Source: Lamellibrachia columna (taxonomy: Eukaryota; Annelida; Polychaeta; Sabellida; Siboglinidae). From it: DNA of 64,000 nt. Of the stretch, positions 1-11,969 are shown one piece after another. A program made the position numbers and the translations under genes. The DNA is taken from contig OY759263.1 of the NCBI GenBank assembly GCA_963662155.1, forward strand, positions 17,860,894-17,924,893, in the 5' to 3' direction. Position 1 is the first letter of the stretch. Each line of letters opens with the position of its first letter. A model generated the notes under the pieces. That model was not told where the DNA came from. It made no database searches and saw only the letters and a program-made list of their open reading frames with translations.

Positions 1-1200
1 GTATGAAATTGAACATCGATGGCTGCTTCGGATATACAAAAGTAGAATTATATAAGTTTGTACGTGCGCGTGTGCGTGCTTTCGTACGTTCATGCGTGCG
101 TGCGCTTTTTAAATTCGCAATGGCTAAATGAATTGCGGCAGCGGCTTTAAACTGTTAAAATGTTTCAGTGTGAGTTTGATGGCCTTCGCTTATTCCTACA
201 ATGGTGATTATTTCAATTTGGCTTTCTCATTGTATGTCCGACAGATAATAAGATACTTTTAATGTCTTTTCGATAACCATGTTTTCAATATTGCCCTTTG
301 TGGACTATTCTCATCTTCTGCTGCAGGTACGACAAATAACGGGCACATGAATACGATGACAAGAGAAAGGAGGACGCTTGTGCCTGTGTTGTCGGTGCTG
401 GTGACATTGTTTTGTTTCGTCAACACGGACTGTCGAACTACCAAAAACTACCCGAATGATGAAGCGCGCTGACTTTTTCCCGCTAACGCAGCGGCCCTTG
501 GCATGGCGTTGGTTTCCGGTTCCAAGCAGTATGAGAGCATTCATCTCTGAGAAGTAAAAACAATTGTGTAACTCCTATTCATGGAATCACAGGAAAGGGC
601 TGAACACGAACAGAAAATTATCATCGATTTATCTTTTCGTAGAGCGGAAACTCAGATGGAAACATTGGTTTTAAACGGTACATCCACGATAATACTGGAG
701 TACCCAACTCATGAGTTGTACTTTGATCCTGGCTGGTTGTGAAATAACGTCGTAGCAACGTACATTTATGGACTCCCAGGAATGTTGCTAAGACGTTACG
801 ATGCAACCTTCCTATGCAATGTTCATGATATTGTAGAACCATCAAACATCCCCCTACAAAGCATAAAAACATATTTAACTTGTTATTAATGTATATTAGC
901 AAACAACTTTAAAAATGAAGTGTACAACTTTGTCATTGTGTCCTTTTAAGTATTTTCAATTAAAGTTTTCAGACTCGTATTCACTGAGACTTCAATGTCT
1001 GCATAGTTTCCATGGTTTCGGGTCCATTGCCCAGTGAAGGAGGCTGCAAATGCATGAAAAAAAATATTTCTGCTTTTAAAAGATGCTTATATTTACATGG
1101 TCATTCCACGTGAAGTTAACATATGTTGCACTGTTCTCTTCATTTTCTAATGATTTGATTTGCTGAAAACCCGTTATGTAAGTATGAGTAACGATTTTAT
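1..1200. other. Intergenic, no gene recognised
   Basis: AT-rich sequence with several short open frames on the minus strand (for example around 259-544 and 621-902). None resembles a family I know, none has a convincing splice or start context, and no repeat structure stands out. A short (GT/GC)n-like stretch lies at about 61-110. Confidence 0.4.
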
Positions 1201-1232
1201 TCAACCACAACTATTGAATCGAGACGAAGGGG

Positions 1233-1415
1233 GTAGACCTAACGACTAAAGTAAATTATTTCGATGATTTAAAAAAAAATTGGCATTTCTTTGTTAAATC
1301 AACTGCGGATTTTACATAAACTATTCAAACACTACATATTTGGACACCAAAGAACCGGATTTGTGATAGGCTAAATCAGTTGAGGAAGCAGTTTTAATAC
1401 ATATTACTAATTTAT
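1233..1415 (+). repeat. Dispersed repeat, copy A (copy B at 13496-13680)
   Basis: About 180 bases here are clearly similar to 13496-13680 in the same orientation. Both contain GACTAAAGT, then a T/A-rich stretch, then AACTATTCA, an ACATATT block, GAACCGGAT and AGGCTAAATCAGTTGAGGA in the same order. Copy B sits in an SDR intron. No terminal repeats or coding potential were seen, so it is probably a short non-autonomous mobile element of unknown class. Confidence 0.6.
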
Positions 1416-1537
1416 AAATAATTTTTTTTAAATCATCAAATTCGAAGCGATTTGTTATTTAAAGAAATGAAACACAATTGTTCTGTTTTGCTGTGAATAT
1501 GGTTGTTTGCGTCTTAGCTTCAGAATTTCTCAATCCA

Positions 1538-1682
<145 letters not shown>

Positions 1683-2204
1683 CCTCTCTAGACATACAAT
1701 CCATCTAGCGATGCTACAATTCCTCTAGATAGAGGCAACTTGCGTTCTCTCCTCGAACTATATATGCCTACTGTAAGTTGGTGAATTAGACACATTTTGG
1801 ATTCACAATGCGTCGTGACATTTTCTGTTCGACGAAACGTATCTCGGTGGAATCTTGTGCGGATAGTTCGTTTACATATGTGCACCGGTTTGACACCATA
1901 AGAGGTCGTTAGAGATCTAGTGCCTATTTTGCGAGTTTCTCACACACACACGAGCGAATATAAACTTTTATGGTTGGGCGTTCTGTGATCAAAATACCTT
2001 CTACTAATACAACAGCAACTGCTGTTATAGATAAATATCTTGGATGCCTTCTTAATTGTCTGAGATTGCTTCTTTCAAACAAAGCGTGCAAATAGTTTAG
2101 CACCTGTGAAAGGTCACGCAAGATGGCTTTTCTAAGCAGTGTAGCAACAGCTGCCTTTTATATGCGCACTCATATAATATACCGACTGCACGTATTACGT
2201 GAAC

Positions 2205-2635
2205 TATTCTCGCACTACATATTTGAACACAGTACAGTTGTGGCAAAAAACAAGAAATGTCACGACGGTGGTGCTCTGGTTGCTGTGAGCAGTACGTATT
2301 GTTCCAAACGTAGGTTGGGTTGTGTTTACGTCCCGACCTGGTCGGATGTGGACACTTGGTCAGAACTAGACAAATCACTACAGCTAGTTTACAATGCTAT
2401 GAACCCTGACTGCGACTGTGTTCTACTGTGTGGCGATTTCAATCGCCGAGACATTGAATGTACACCGGCGAACAATCAAGTAGGCTTAATGCCCCATTCA
2501 TGGACCAATCCCCAAACCGAGCAGTGTGTGGAAATGTATGAATAAGGTCTAGTGCAGTATAGTGAAGACCCCACGTGCAACGAGCACATACTGGACCTAG
2601 GCATGGCTGGTTTATTAAATATACATTTTTAGGTG
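2205..2635 (+). pseudogene. LINE endonuclease-domain fragment
   Basis: The plus-strand frame has features of the apurinic-type endonuclease domain of non-LTR retrotransposon ORF2. A GGALVAV block comes near the start, followed by a hydrophobic block ending LLCGDFN (the catalytic Asn-containing motif) and, further on, NEHILDL, which matches the usual NHILDL segment. An in-frame TAA at 2543-2545 separates the last two parts, and no reverse transcriptase follows, so this is a dead, truncated copy. Clade not assigned. Confidence 0.7.
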
Positions 2636-2910
2636 AATAATGCGTTGGATTGCCGGAGCTAACATTTTGAATTAGTTGCTTGAAGTTGGTCAATTGATGT
2701 CTAGGTTTGTAATCATCTTGATCGCAAGAACAAAACTTAATTTCATAAATTTGTTTTAGTCAACCACCACTCACACCCAACCCCATAAAAATAATTATAA
2801 ATGAATGAATGGCACGCTGTTGGCTCTTTTCTATATCCTGAAAATACCTTCCAAAATCCGTTGGAGCATGCCCCCGGACCCCCTAGCTTTACGGTGATAC
2901 CCGTTTGGAA

Positions 2911-3487
2911 ACCTCCAACATATCAATCCTTGGTACGTCCGTGGTACCCCATGGGTTCCCGTCACACACCCTCCATGATGAAACCTCCAACATATTAATC
3001 CTTGGTACGTCCGTGGTACCCCATGGGTTCCCGTCACACACCCTCCATGATGAAACCTCCAACATATTAATCCTTGGTACGTCCGTGGTACCCCATGGGT
3101 TCCCGTCACAGACCCTCCATGATGAAACCTCCAACATATTAATCCTTGGTAGGTCCGTGGTACCCCATGGGTTCCCGTCATACACCCTCCATGATGAAAC
3201 CTCCAACATATTAATCCTTGGTACGTCCGTGGTACCCCATGGGTTCCCGTCACACACCCTCCATGATGAAACCTCCAACATATTAATCCTTGGTACGTCC
3301 GTGGTACCCCATGGGTTCCCGTCACAGACCCTCCATGATGGAACCTCCAACATATTAATCCTTGGTACGTCCATGGTACCCCATGGGTTCCCGTCACACA
3401 CCCTCCATGATGAAACCTCCAACATATCAATCCTTGGTACGTCCGTGGTACCCCATGGGTTCCCGTCACACACCTTCCATGATGAAA
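2911..3487. repeat. 72-bp minisatellite, 8 copies
   Basis: Eight nearly identical 72-base units run head to tail, each containing the GGTACCCCATGGGTTCCCGT core. The unit length is a multiple of three, so long repetitive frames stay open on both strands (219, 194 and 198 residues). Equal openness in several frames, no splice context and no family similarity argue against coding. Confidence 0.93.
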
Positions 3488-3600
3488 CATGGGTTAGCTG
3501 ATGAGCATCCAGGTCTATGTATGGTTTAGATGCTACCGTAGAACAAAGTTTTGAAACAAAATACTACGTGGTTTAGTCAATAATGAGGTGTGTGGAAATG

Positions 3601-3662
3601 CCTCACCGTGCGGACATGCCCCACCGTGCGGACATGCCCCACCGTGCGGACATGCCCCACCT
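3601..3662. repeat. 18-bp tandem repeat, about 3 copies
   Basis: The unit CCCCACCGTGCGGACATG is repeated about three times with almost no variation. Confidence 0.85.
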
Positions 3663-3949
3663 TCCCCTGTACGTAACATACAACGGTAGTTTCAAACAAA
3701 AACGAACGTTATTTTGTTTCTGTGCTCATTTTCAGCGAAAACACTATGCACCATTGTATGCAATTGAAATTGAGAGATTTATTTGAAAAAAAAATAGGAG
3801 CTTACCAAATGCAGAATCTGCACATCAAAAATTATTAATTAATATAAGTTGTGGCAGTTGTGAAATCGTGACTTACATTACATTCACTATGTGGCGCCAC
3901 TAGTGGGGAGTTTATTTCTCAGCAGCGCCCCGTGCGATTGATTACAGGT

Positions 3950-4095
3950 ACCTTCCACGTATTATTTGCGCCTTCCACGTGTTACGTTTTCCGCCAATGA
4001 CCAACGAGCTTTCTTGGGCTCACGGGAAACTGCCACTTCCTTTAAACAAAGCTGAAAATCGGTTTGTTCTGTTGATTGCGACGTCCACAAAACAG
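3950..4095 (+). promoter_or_regulatory. Candidate SEC61G promoter and noncoding exon 1
   Basis: This GC-richer island lies upstream of the SEC61G coding exons, whose first coding exon (from 6030) has an acceptor before the ATG and so needs a leading exon. Two copies of CCTTCCACGT (3951-3960 and 3971-3980) carry the CCACG core bound by ATF6/XBP1-type factors, and a CCAAT box lies at 3994-3998. A consensus donor (AACAG followed by GTAACT) falls at 4095/4096. The spacing does not fit the textbook ERSE. The link to SEC61G is inferred from position only. Confidence 0.3.
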
Positions 4096-4659
4096 GTAAC
4101 TATAGTAAAACGATGTAAGCTATAGACCCACAACTTTATTGTTTTATCTATGATGTGCACATACGTAAATATTTAGAATGAGTGAGATTGATACATGTCC
4201 AAATATGTGAACTATTATTTGATTTTAACCGACCGGACTTTGTAACAACCTCGTTTGTTGTGAATCGTGATGACGTGTCTCGATGGCCGAGACAAATCGG
4301 TAGGCAATGAATATATCGTTCCAGTGTGTACACATCAGCCTGCCACTTTTACTTTTCATGAAATATGATGATTATAATGAATTTTTTGTGGGATGGATTA
4401 GTTCAGCCCCAGATGGTGGGAATTTGTCCTGACCCGTCACCAGGTACTAATTTCATAATTTGTTGAATATTTTTATGAAGTCGAAGGTGCTAGCGCTCCA
4501 GACCCGTAGGTACAACTGCACAGCTCTTGGTCCGGCACTCTTTCTGCTTTGTATGTGCAGTAAGCATATGCGCGTATGCCCTGCAGCATATAATGTGCAC
4601 ATTTAACAAGATTGCCATCCCAAACAACAAGTTCCAGATGGCAAGTGGACAAAGAAGCC

Positions 4660-4980
4660 ATTGGCTTATCGAGAGTCCAATATTTTTCTCATCTATGTGT
4701 AGCCCGCCCTTATTAAATATCTGTCAATTCTATTTTTAAACATATTCACACTACTAGCATTAACACAATCATTCAGTTTTTTCCATTCATTTATCACCCT
4801 CTGTGAGAAAGAGTACTTTCTCATGTCCAACCTACACTGCTCCTTAACTAATGCTGCTTTGTGTCCTCTGGTTCTACTGCCTTCTTTAAGTTTGAAGAAC
4901 ATATTCCTGTCAACATCCTCATAACCATTCACTATTTTAAACACTTCTATTTGGTCACCTCTTAGTCTCCTAAGCAGGCG
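4660..4980 (-). pseudogene. LINE reverse-transcriptase C-terminal tail, copy 1
   Basis: The minus frame reads through the typical end of a LINE ORF2: LRRLRGDQIEVFKIVNGYED, then TRGHKAALVKEQ, SFSQRVINEWKKL and SVNMFKNRIDRYL before a stop. Only this C-terminal part is present, so it is a 5'-truncated copy. The following 3' untranslated segment (about 4600-4690) is shared with copies near 32.6 and 53.4 kb, which defines one family. Confidence 0.8.
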
Positions 4981-5289
4981 GTCAGCAAATCACTAATAAA
5001 CCAGACCATGCTAAAGACTGGAACTTTATCTGATACACTCAAATTTGGCAAAGTAATGATACGTCATTATTTGAAAAATTTTAGCTAGGAATCTTCTCTT
5101 CTTCCAAAAATCTCAAAGTATTAGAGACATTTAGCTTAGGCAGTGACGGAAATTTAGCTTCTGTAATTTTTACCGGCAAAATCTCATTGTGCATGCACAC
5201 GTGAATTGCTGGACCACTAGCAATTGTGCATTATGTCCGGACCTATAGCAACAGCCATATTACTATTTTTTGTATGAAGACAGTCATAT

Positions 5290-5921
5290 CAGGCCATCGG
5301 ATTTCACGGAAACGATCATTTCCGGTAGCATGTCAGGGAAATCACAGAACCGAAAGTCTGTTACACATTGTCACATCATTGCAGAGTACGAATGTGTTTA
5401 ACATTTCCAATCAACATTCAGTTAATTTGAGTTTTTGTCCAATCTGCTAAAAACAGGAAAGTTGTTTCGTTATGATTCTGGTCATGCAAAACTAAAACCT
5501 TGGCGAACAAATTTTATGCGCCCACAGCTTAGTCGATATCGCTAGTCCGCCATCTTGAATTGTTGCTAAGATATCCGTCCCAGATTGCATCGCGCATGAT
5601 TCACATCTGGAATCACGTGCGATGACATGATAATGGCATCCGCAGCAAAGGGATTGTATTGATTGTAACTGTGACAGACAAAAATGTATATTGTAACATG
5701 CGTATGTTATTGTTCCGTAAAGTTCTGCGTTCTAATCACTAATATTAAAGTTCTGCGTTCTAATTACTAATAATAATATGCTTATTTAAATCAACGGTAT
5801 CAAAAATGGGTTCCCATGACTTGTTTTCACGGAACCTAAAACAGTTTCCGATGGGTTTCCATAATCCCAGGGCACAGAACCGAAAAAGTGTTTCCCATGA
5901 AATTTGAAATCTGATGGCCTG
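5290..5921. mobile_element. 632-bp non-autonomous DNA transposon with TIRs
   Basis: The left end (5290-5306) reads CAGGCCATCGGATTTCA, and the right end (5921-5905, reverse complement) is the same with one mismatch. CATAT flanks both sides (5285-5289 and 5922-5926) as a 5-bp target duplication, although the right flank is part of a TA run, so the duplication is suggestive only. No transposase frame lies inside. An internal 28-bp direct duplication occurs at about 5719-5774. The element sits just upstream of the first SEC61G coding exon. Confidence 0.6.
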
Positions 5922-6037
5922 CATATATATATATATATATGTATATGTATATGTGTGTATATATATATATGTATATATGCACTTAAAAATACCCTATTGA
6001 TGTTGGAAAATTTATTTAACCTGTTGCAGACATCAGA

Positions 6038-7401
<1,364 letters not shown>

Positions 7402-7964
7402 GACAAACTGGACACAAAATAAGAAGATAAACTTGACAACTCTGGATGCCGTGACATCATCATCAGCATCCTAGTGAGCTCTTGGATGCCCTTACATTGT
7501 AGTCATGCTATCGCTTATGTGTAAGGACGGCACATGACCGTATGGTCATGTCAGCGATGCAGTGGAATGGCCTGTACTTCAAGATCGTCACTGCCAGTAA
7601 ACTGGACTATCAATTCCGCCATGTTCAGATTTATGTTACAATGGTTGATTCAACATGTGGTGGACTACAATGAAAATCTGTATTAGACGACAGTATTAGT
7701 GTGGAGGAATCTGTATATGTTCCGTTAAATATTGCTTTTATCCACATCCAGGCTGTGCAACTGATGCACACCAGGGTTGGGCGCTATACTTTTTGTTAGG
7801 TATATTGCACCTATCCCTTGTGTACGAATGTTTGTTGTCGATGATACAGACTTTAATAGAATCTAAAAGCCATCACATTCATAATTATACAGAAAACATA
7901 AAAAAATTTCTGTCAGCATCTGCCATGTCATCATTTCAATTCCTGCTGTTGCAGATCATCATTT

Positions 7965-7970
7965 AATAAA
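7965..7970 (+). terminator. Poly(A) signal of SEC61G
   Basis: AATAAA lies 564 bases after the SEC61G stop and is followed by a T/GT-rich stretch (TTTATTTTTGTGTTTGCG), a typical downstream element. It is the first full hexamer in a suitable setting after the stop. Confidence 0.65.
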
Positions 7971-8702
7971 GTATGACAACGTTTATTTTTGTGTTTGCGT
8001 TTCATTTCTGCCGTGGGTCACCTGTATGTGGATTGTTTGATATTTTCAAGGCAGCCCACTTCAAAGAATAGACTATAAAACTTCTATACACCTAAATCCT
8101 CAGATAAACCAGAACCGTTAAGCATTATATCATGAACAGAGAAACTCTTTAGTTGACATTATCAGGCCATGTTTTGAAGTACTGGTAGTTATTACTTTTC
8201 CATTTGGTATTCCTTAGTTCATGTAGTAGAGAGAGAGAAATTACATTGGTTTTGCATACTACAAACTAAGTGTTGTACGTCGATGTTTTGATCTTATCCT
8301 TAATGACACTTTGGAAAATTGTGGATTGTGAACCCCTGTGCCTACTTTAATTAAAGGAAGTGTAAATTTGAATTATCCAATATTCAGATGCAAGTCATTG
8401 GATATAATTTATTACAATAACCACATCTGATTACAACAATCGGTACGTTCAATATGGCAGTTTTCAAAAGCATAACATGTCAGCATTGTATACATAAATA
8501 CTTCATAAAACAAACATATCTGAAAATAGCATTAGTAATTAATGTTCAAACATTTCAGGTGACCACATTGAGAATAAATTTGCATAGTAAAAGTAATTAA
8601 GCCTTGTTAATGCAGGCACACACTCATAAGAACCTCTAATTTCTATACAGATTATGGCATCCACAAATCTTTATCTCTTGTAAAGAATATTTTTTTTTAT
8701 TA

Positions 8703-8864
8703 AAGATGCCTCTGCAATTAGATTTTTCGTTTGTCTCGTTTCAAACTCCTTTCACAAATATGGTTTGTGCTAAGGTTTGATTAAAGCATCAGACAAATCA
8801 AACAAGACTATTCATGCACGACACTTGAACAACAATGAACCTAAATGAATTGCAGAGGCATCTT
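8703..8864. mobile_element. Small MITE-like inverted-repeat element
   Basis: A perfect 17-bp inverted repeat, AAGATGCCTCTGCAATT, bounds this 162-base segment (8703-8719 and 8848-8864). The interior is noncoding. A related left-end sequence (GGTGCCTCATCAATTCAAG followed by a CTCGTCTCATTTCAA block) recurs near 13165-13205. No clear target duplication was seen. Confidence 0.6.
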
Positions 8865-8869
8865 CAATG

Positions 8870-11730
8870 TGTGCACAATTTGTACAAACAGGCTGCTGTT
8901 AACTCCAAAGGTGCTCCAGCTAAGATCTGTATTTTCAGTCAAGCACACATTTCGCAACTCTAGAAAGACTGCACAATGATCTGGGATGAACAATAATTTA
9001 AAATATCTCGAACGTTATCGACACATTATTCAAAGACAATACTTCAAGCATCCTGTGCATGTGTACATGACTGAATTCTCTTTGAAGTATGTAAATCTAA
9101 TAAATGCATAGACTGTTTCTGGTTTAAAAAAAAAACATTCGTAAGCCACAATTAAAAGCAACAACTATTTTTCAAGAAATGGCTGCATATGACAAGCAAT
9201 GTAAGCCCAAACGGAGGAGACAGCTTTGTTCTCAATAGGGCTTGCATACATAACGCTGCGATACTACTCAGCACTTAGTGACAACATTTGCTGATTACAG
9301 TAACACCTTCTCAAGTGACCACCTGTCATTAACGACCACATGCAACTCCTTTTACAATCTTGAGTTTCACATGTTAAATTGCCTGCATTATGCGACCACC
9401 TGTATTAAAAGACCACTTCTTGACCGTCGCTTAAGACAGGTTTGACAGTATTTCACTGCACAGATACAGTGCATTCTGTGCTGCTATTAACAACATACGA
9501 CACTGAATCAACAACCATTTGTATCAGCATGACTCTTGACTGGAGTTGTCTTAGGCAAATACTATGGCGGTAGAAGAGTAACGATGGTTATAGATCTGAC
9601 TGTCTTTTATGGTTCTGGCTCAACAAACTAGCCTTGTTATATAACACATGTAGCCATTGCAGTGATACAGTCCCTGGCTTTCACAAGAATTCACGTGGTT
9701 CATATTCTTCAAAGCTATGGGCTGCATAAATCCGAGACATATTACAATACATTCTTACTTCAAAGTTATAAAAATGGTTCACTTACAAAATGTATATTTT
9801 CCAAGAACACAAACCCCAACAATTCAATATGTATACATGTTCACCGCTGTTAGAAATCCAGACAACTTGTAGAAATCCACTCTAACACTGTCTACCATAA
9901 CATGTCTGTGAGAGGCGGTTCCAATCGTTGCAAATTATTATTCTGGAAAAACTTACATTATATTATATATAATTTATACTACATAATATCATGTATATAT
10001 ATAAATGTATGTCACAACCAATTCAGAATCACAGCCTCTGTTCTTTCACCAATATCGCCTGGCAATAGATGCTGATGGAATTATTTCATCAAACTTTTAA
10101 AACGCATTCAAGTGAACATATCTGTCAGTGAGTAAGGTCAAGTGTGAGCCGTACCAAGGTATATCTGGTGACCACATGGAGGTGTAGCGTCACTATTTAT
10201 AGGAATACTCGTCAAAACATAATCCCAATTAAAACATCAGACATAACCTCCCATCATAACAAATCTGATGAATTCTGATGAGACTCTAAGAAACAATGCT
10301 GGCATTACCATTATATATAAAAGTTTTAAAATCTATAAAACATGGTTTCATACTCCCTCCTTAATCGATTTAGCCCATCACAAATTAGGTTATGTGATGT
10401 TCAAATTAGCAGTGTAGTTTAATAAAAACTAACCTGGTCAGTTGATTCAATAAAAGAGTGCATATGTATATTAAAATTATTTAAATACATGTGTACAGGG
10501 TGTAATTAACTTTGATCGTTAGATTATGTAACTTGTGAAAACGTGAATATCTTTATGCTATACTATATAGAAGTGGTGCTCCTTTTTACATAGAAATTTC
10601 ACTAGTTTGTCCAATAATTTCGCCAGAACTAAACATCAGATGAGCGAACAAATCATAGTGGATACCAGAGTAGTAAAATTTTTCGGGAAATTAATCTTAA
10701 AAATATGTGTTGAGGAAACACCTCTGACATCATGAACCACAGGTACTATTTACCACGGTGGTGGAATTTTTATGTATACATATTTTGTCCTCTGTGTAAA
10801 ACAAACCCAGTATCAACACCATAGCACTATTATAGTAAGAAGTTCAAACTTAGCTGATCTGCAAAATCAGAGGAAAACAGAGAAAACCACACTTTATACA
10901 CTACCAAATGGTAAAACTCTTCTTACGTAACCCATTAAAATATAAGTTGGTAAGCTATACATGTTTTTCGTTGTACTAGACTGACTTTTTTAACAGGAAA
11001 CCTGATTTTTAAAAATATACAAAAAAATGGCTTGGCCAAGAGTGGGGAAATCTTGACAACAATTTTCAAATACTCTAGCATCTTTTAGACATTTTTAGAA
11101 TATGCATAATAAATGACATTGTATTAATACTACAGCATAATTAATTGATGGGTATATTATAAAACTGCTATACAACAATTATTTCTAGCACAAACTATAT
11201 CATGCACAGATGTAAAATATATTAACATAACATAGTATGCCACGTAACAAAATTCCTATACAACATGCATAGCACACATATCTTTAGCCAACCTCAAAAC
11301 AAGAAGTATTTCTCTGGCTAAACCAATACTAAACTATTCTATTTCCATTACTAAATGTATGTCCTATTCCTACAAAAGACCTAGTCTTGCTTGCGTAACA
11401 ACAACAAAGCTGATTCTGTGACAACCTCACATTTCTCAGCGAGAAACGGAAGTATGCACCAGAAAACAGGCACATCTCTAATGCCCAATGACACCCAAGA
11501 TCTGTTAAATCTCATGGGCATGACTTTAAATCTCCTGTGTTTCAGACTTCCTCTTGTTGTTTAAATCTCCAATTTTCAGGCGACAACACCCCGTTTTTCA
11601 AAGATAATTTTCTGCTATTTACCATTGAATTTACTGGACTGAATCAGAATTTGTGCTTCACATCTAACTGGTAAAATCCGGTGAAGGGTGCAGTTTTTTA
11701 TCACGCAATTTTTTTTTAATAAATAACATT
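8870..11730. other. Noncoding stretch between convergent SEC61G and SDR genes
   Basis: No exon or gene was recognised in this AT-rich stretch. Part of it may be the 3' untranslated region of the minus-strand SDR gene. At about 9310-9445, repeated GACCACCTGT/GACCACTT phrases suggest a degenerate dispersed repeat. Confidence 0.4.
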
Positions 11731-11734
11731 GTTA

Positions 11735-11939
11735 AGTCACTGTAACTGTTACTTCACTGTAACTGTTACTTCACTGTAACTGTTACTTCACTGTAACTGT
11801 TACTTCACTGTAACAGTTACTTCACTGTAACAGTTACTTCACTGTAACTGTTACTTCACTGTAACAGTTACTTCACTGTAACTGTTACTTCACTGTAACT
11901 GTTACTTCACTGTAACAGTTACTTCACTGTAACAGTTAC
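11735..11939. repeat. 17-bp tandem repeat of palindromic units, about 12 copies
   Basis: The unit CACTGTAACTGTTACTT repeats about twelve times. Some units carry AACAGTTAC and others AACTGTTAC, so orientation-like variants alternate around the GTAACNGTTAC palindrome. It ends 31 bases before the stop codon of the SDR gene, so it may lie in that gene's 3' untranslated region. Confidence 0.9.
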
Positions 11940-11969
11940 GCCACCACAACGGTTACATCACCATAACGA

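Noticed and set aside
2831..3501. Three long repetitive frames of 194-219 residues
   Set aside because: A 72-bp tandem unit keeps every stop-free frame open on both strands; equal openness and lack of splice or start context argue against coding.
11735..11939. CRISPR-like array of regularly spaced palindromes
   Set aside because: Units are contiguous with no unique spacers and the DNA is eukaryotic; it is a simple 17-bp tandem repeat.
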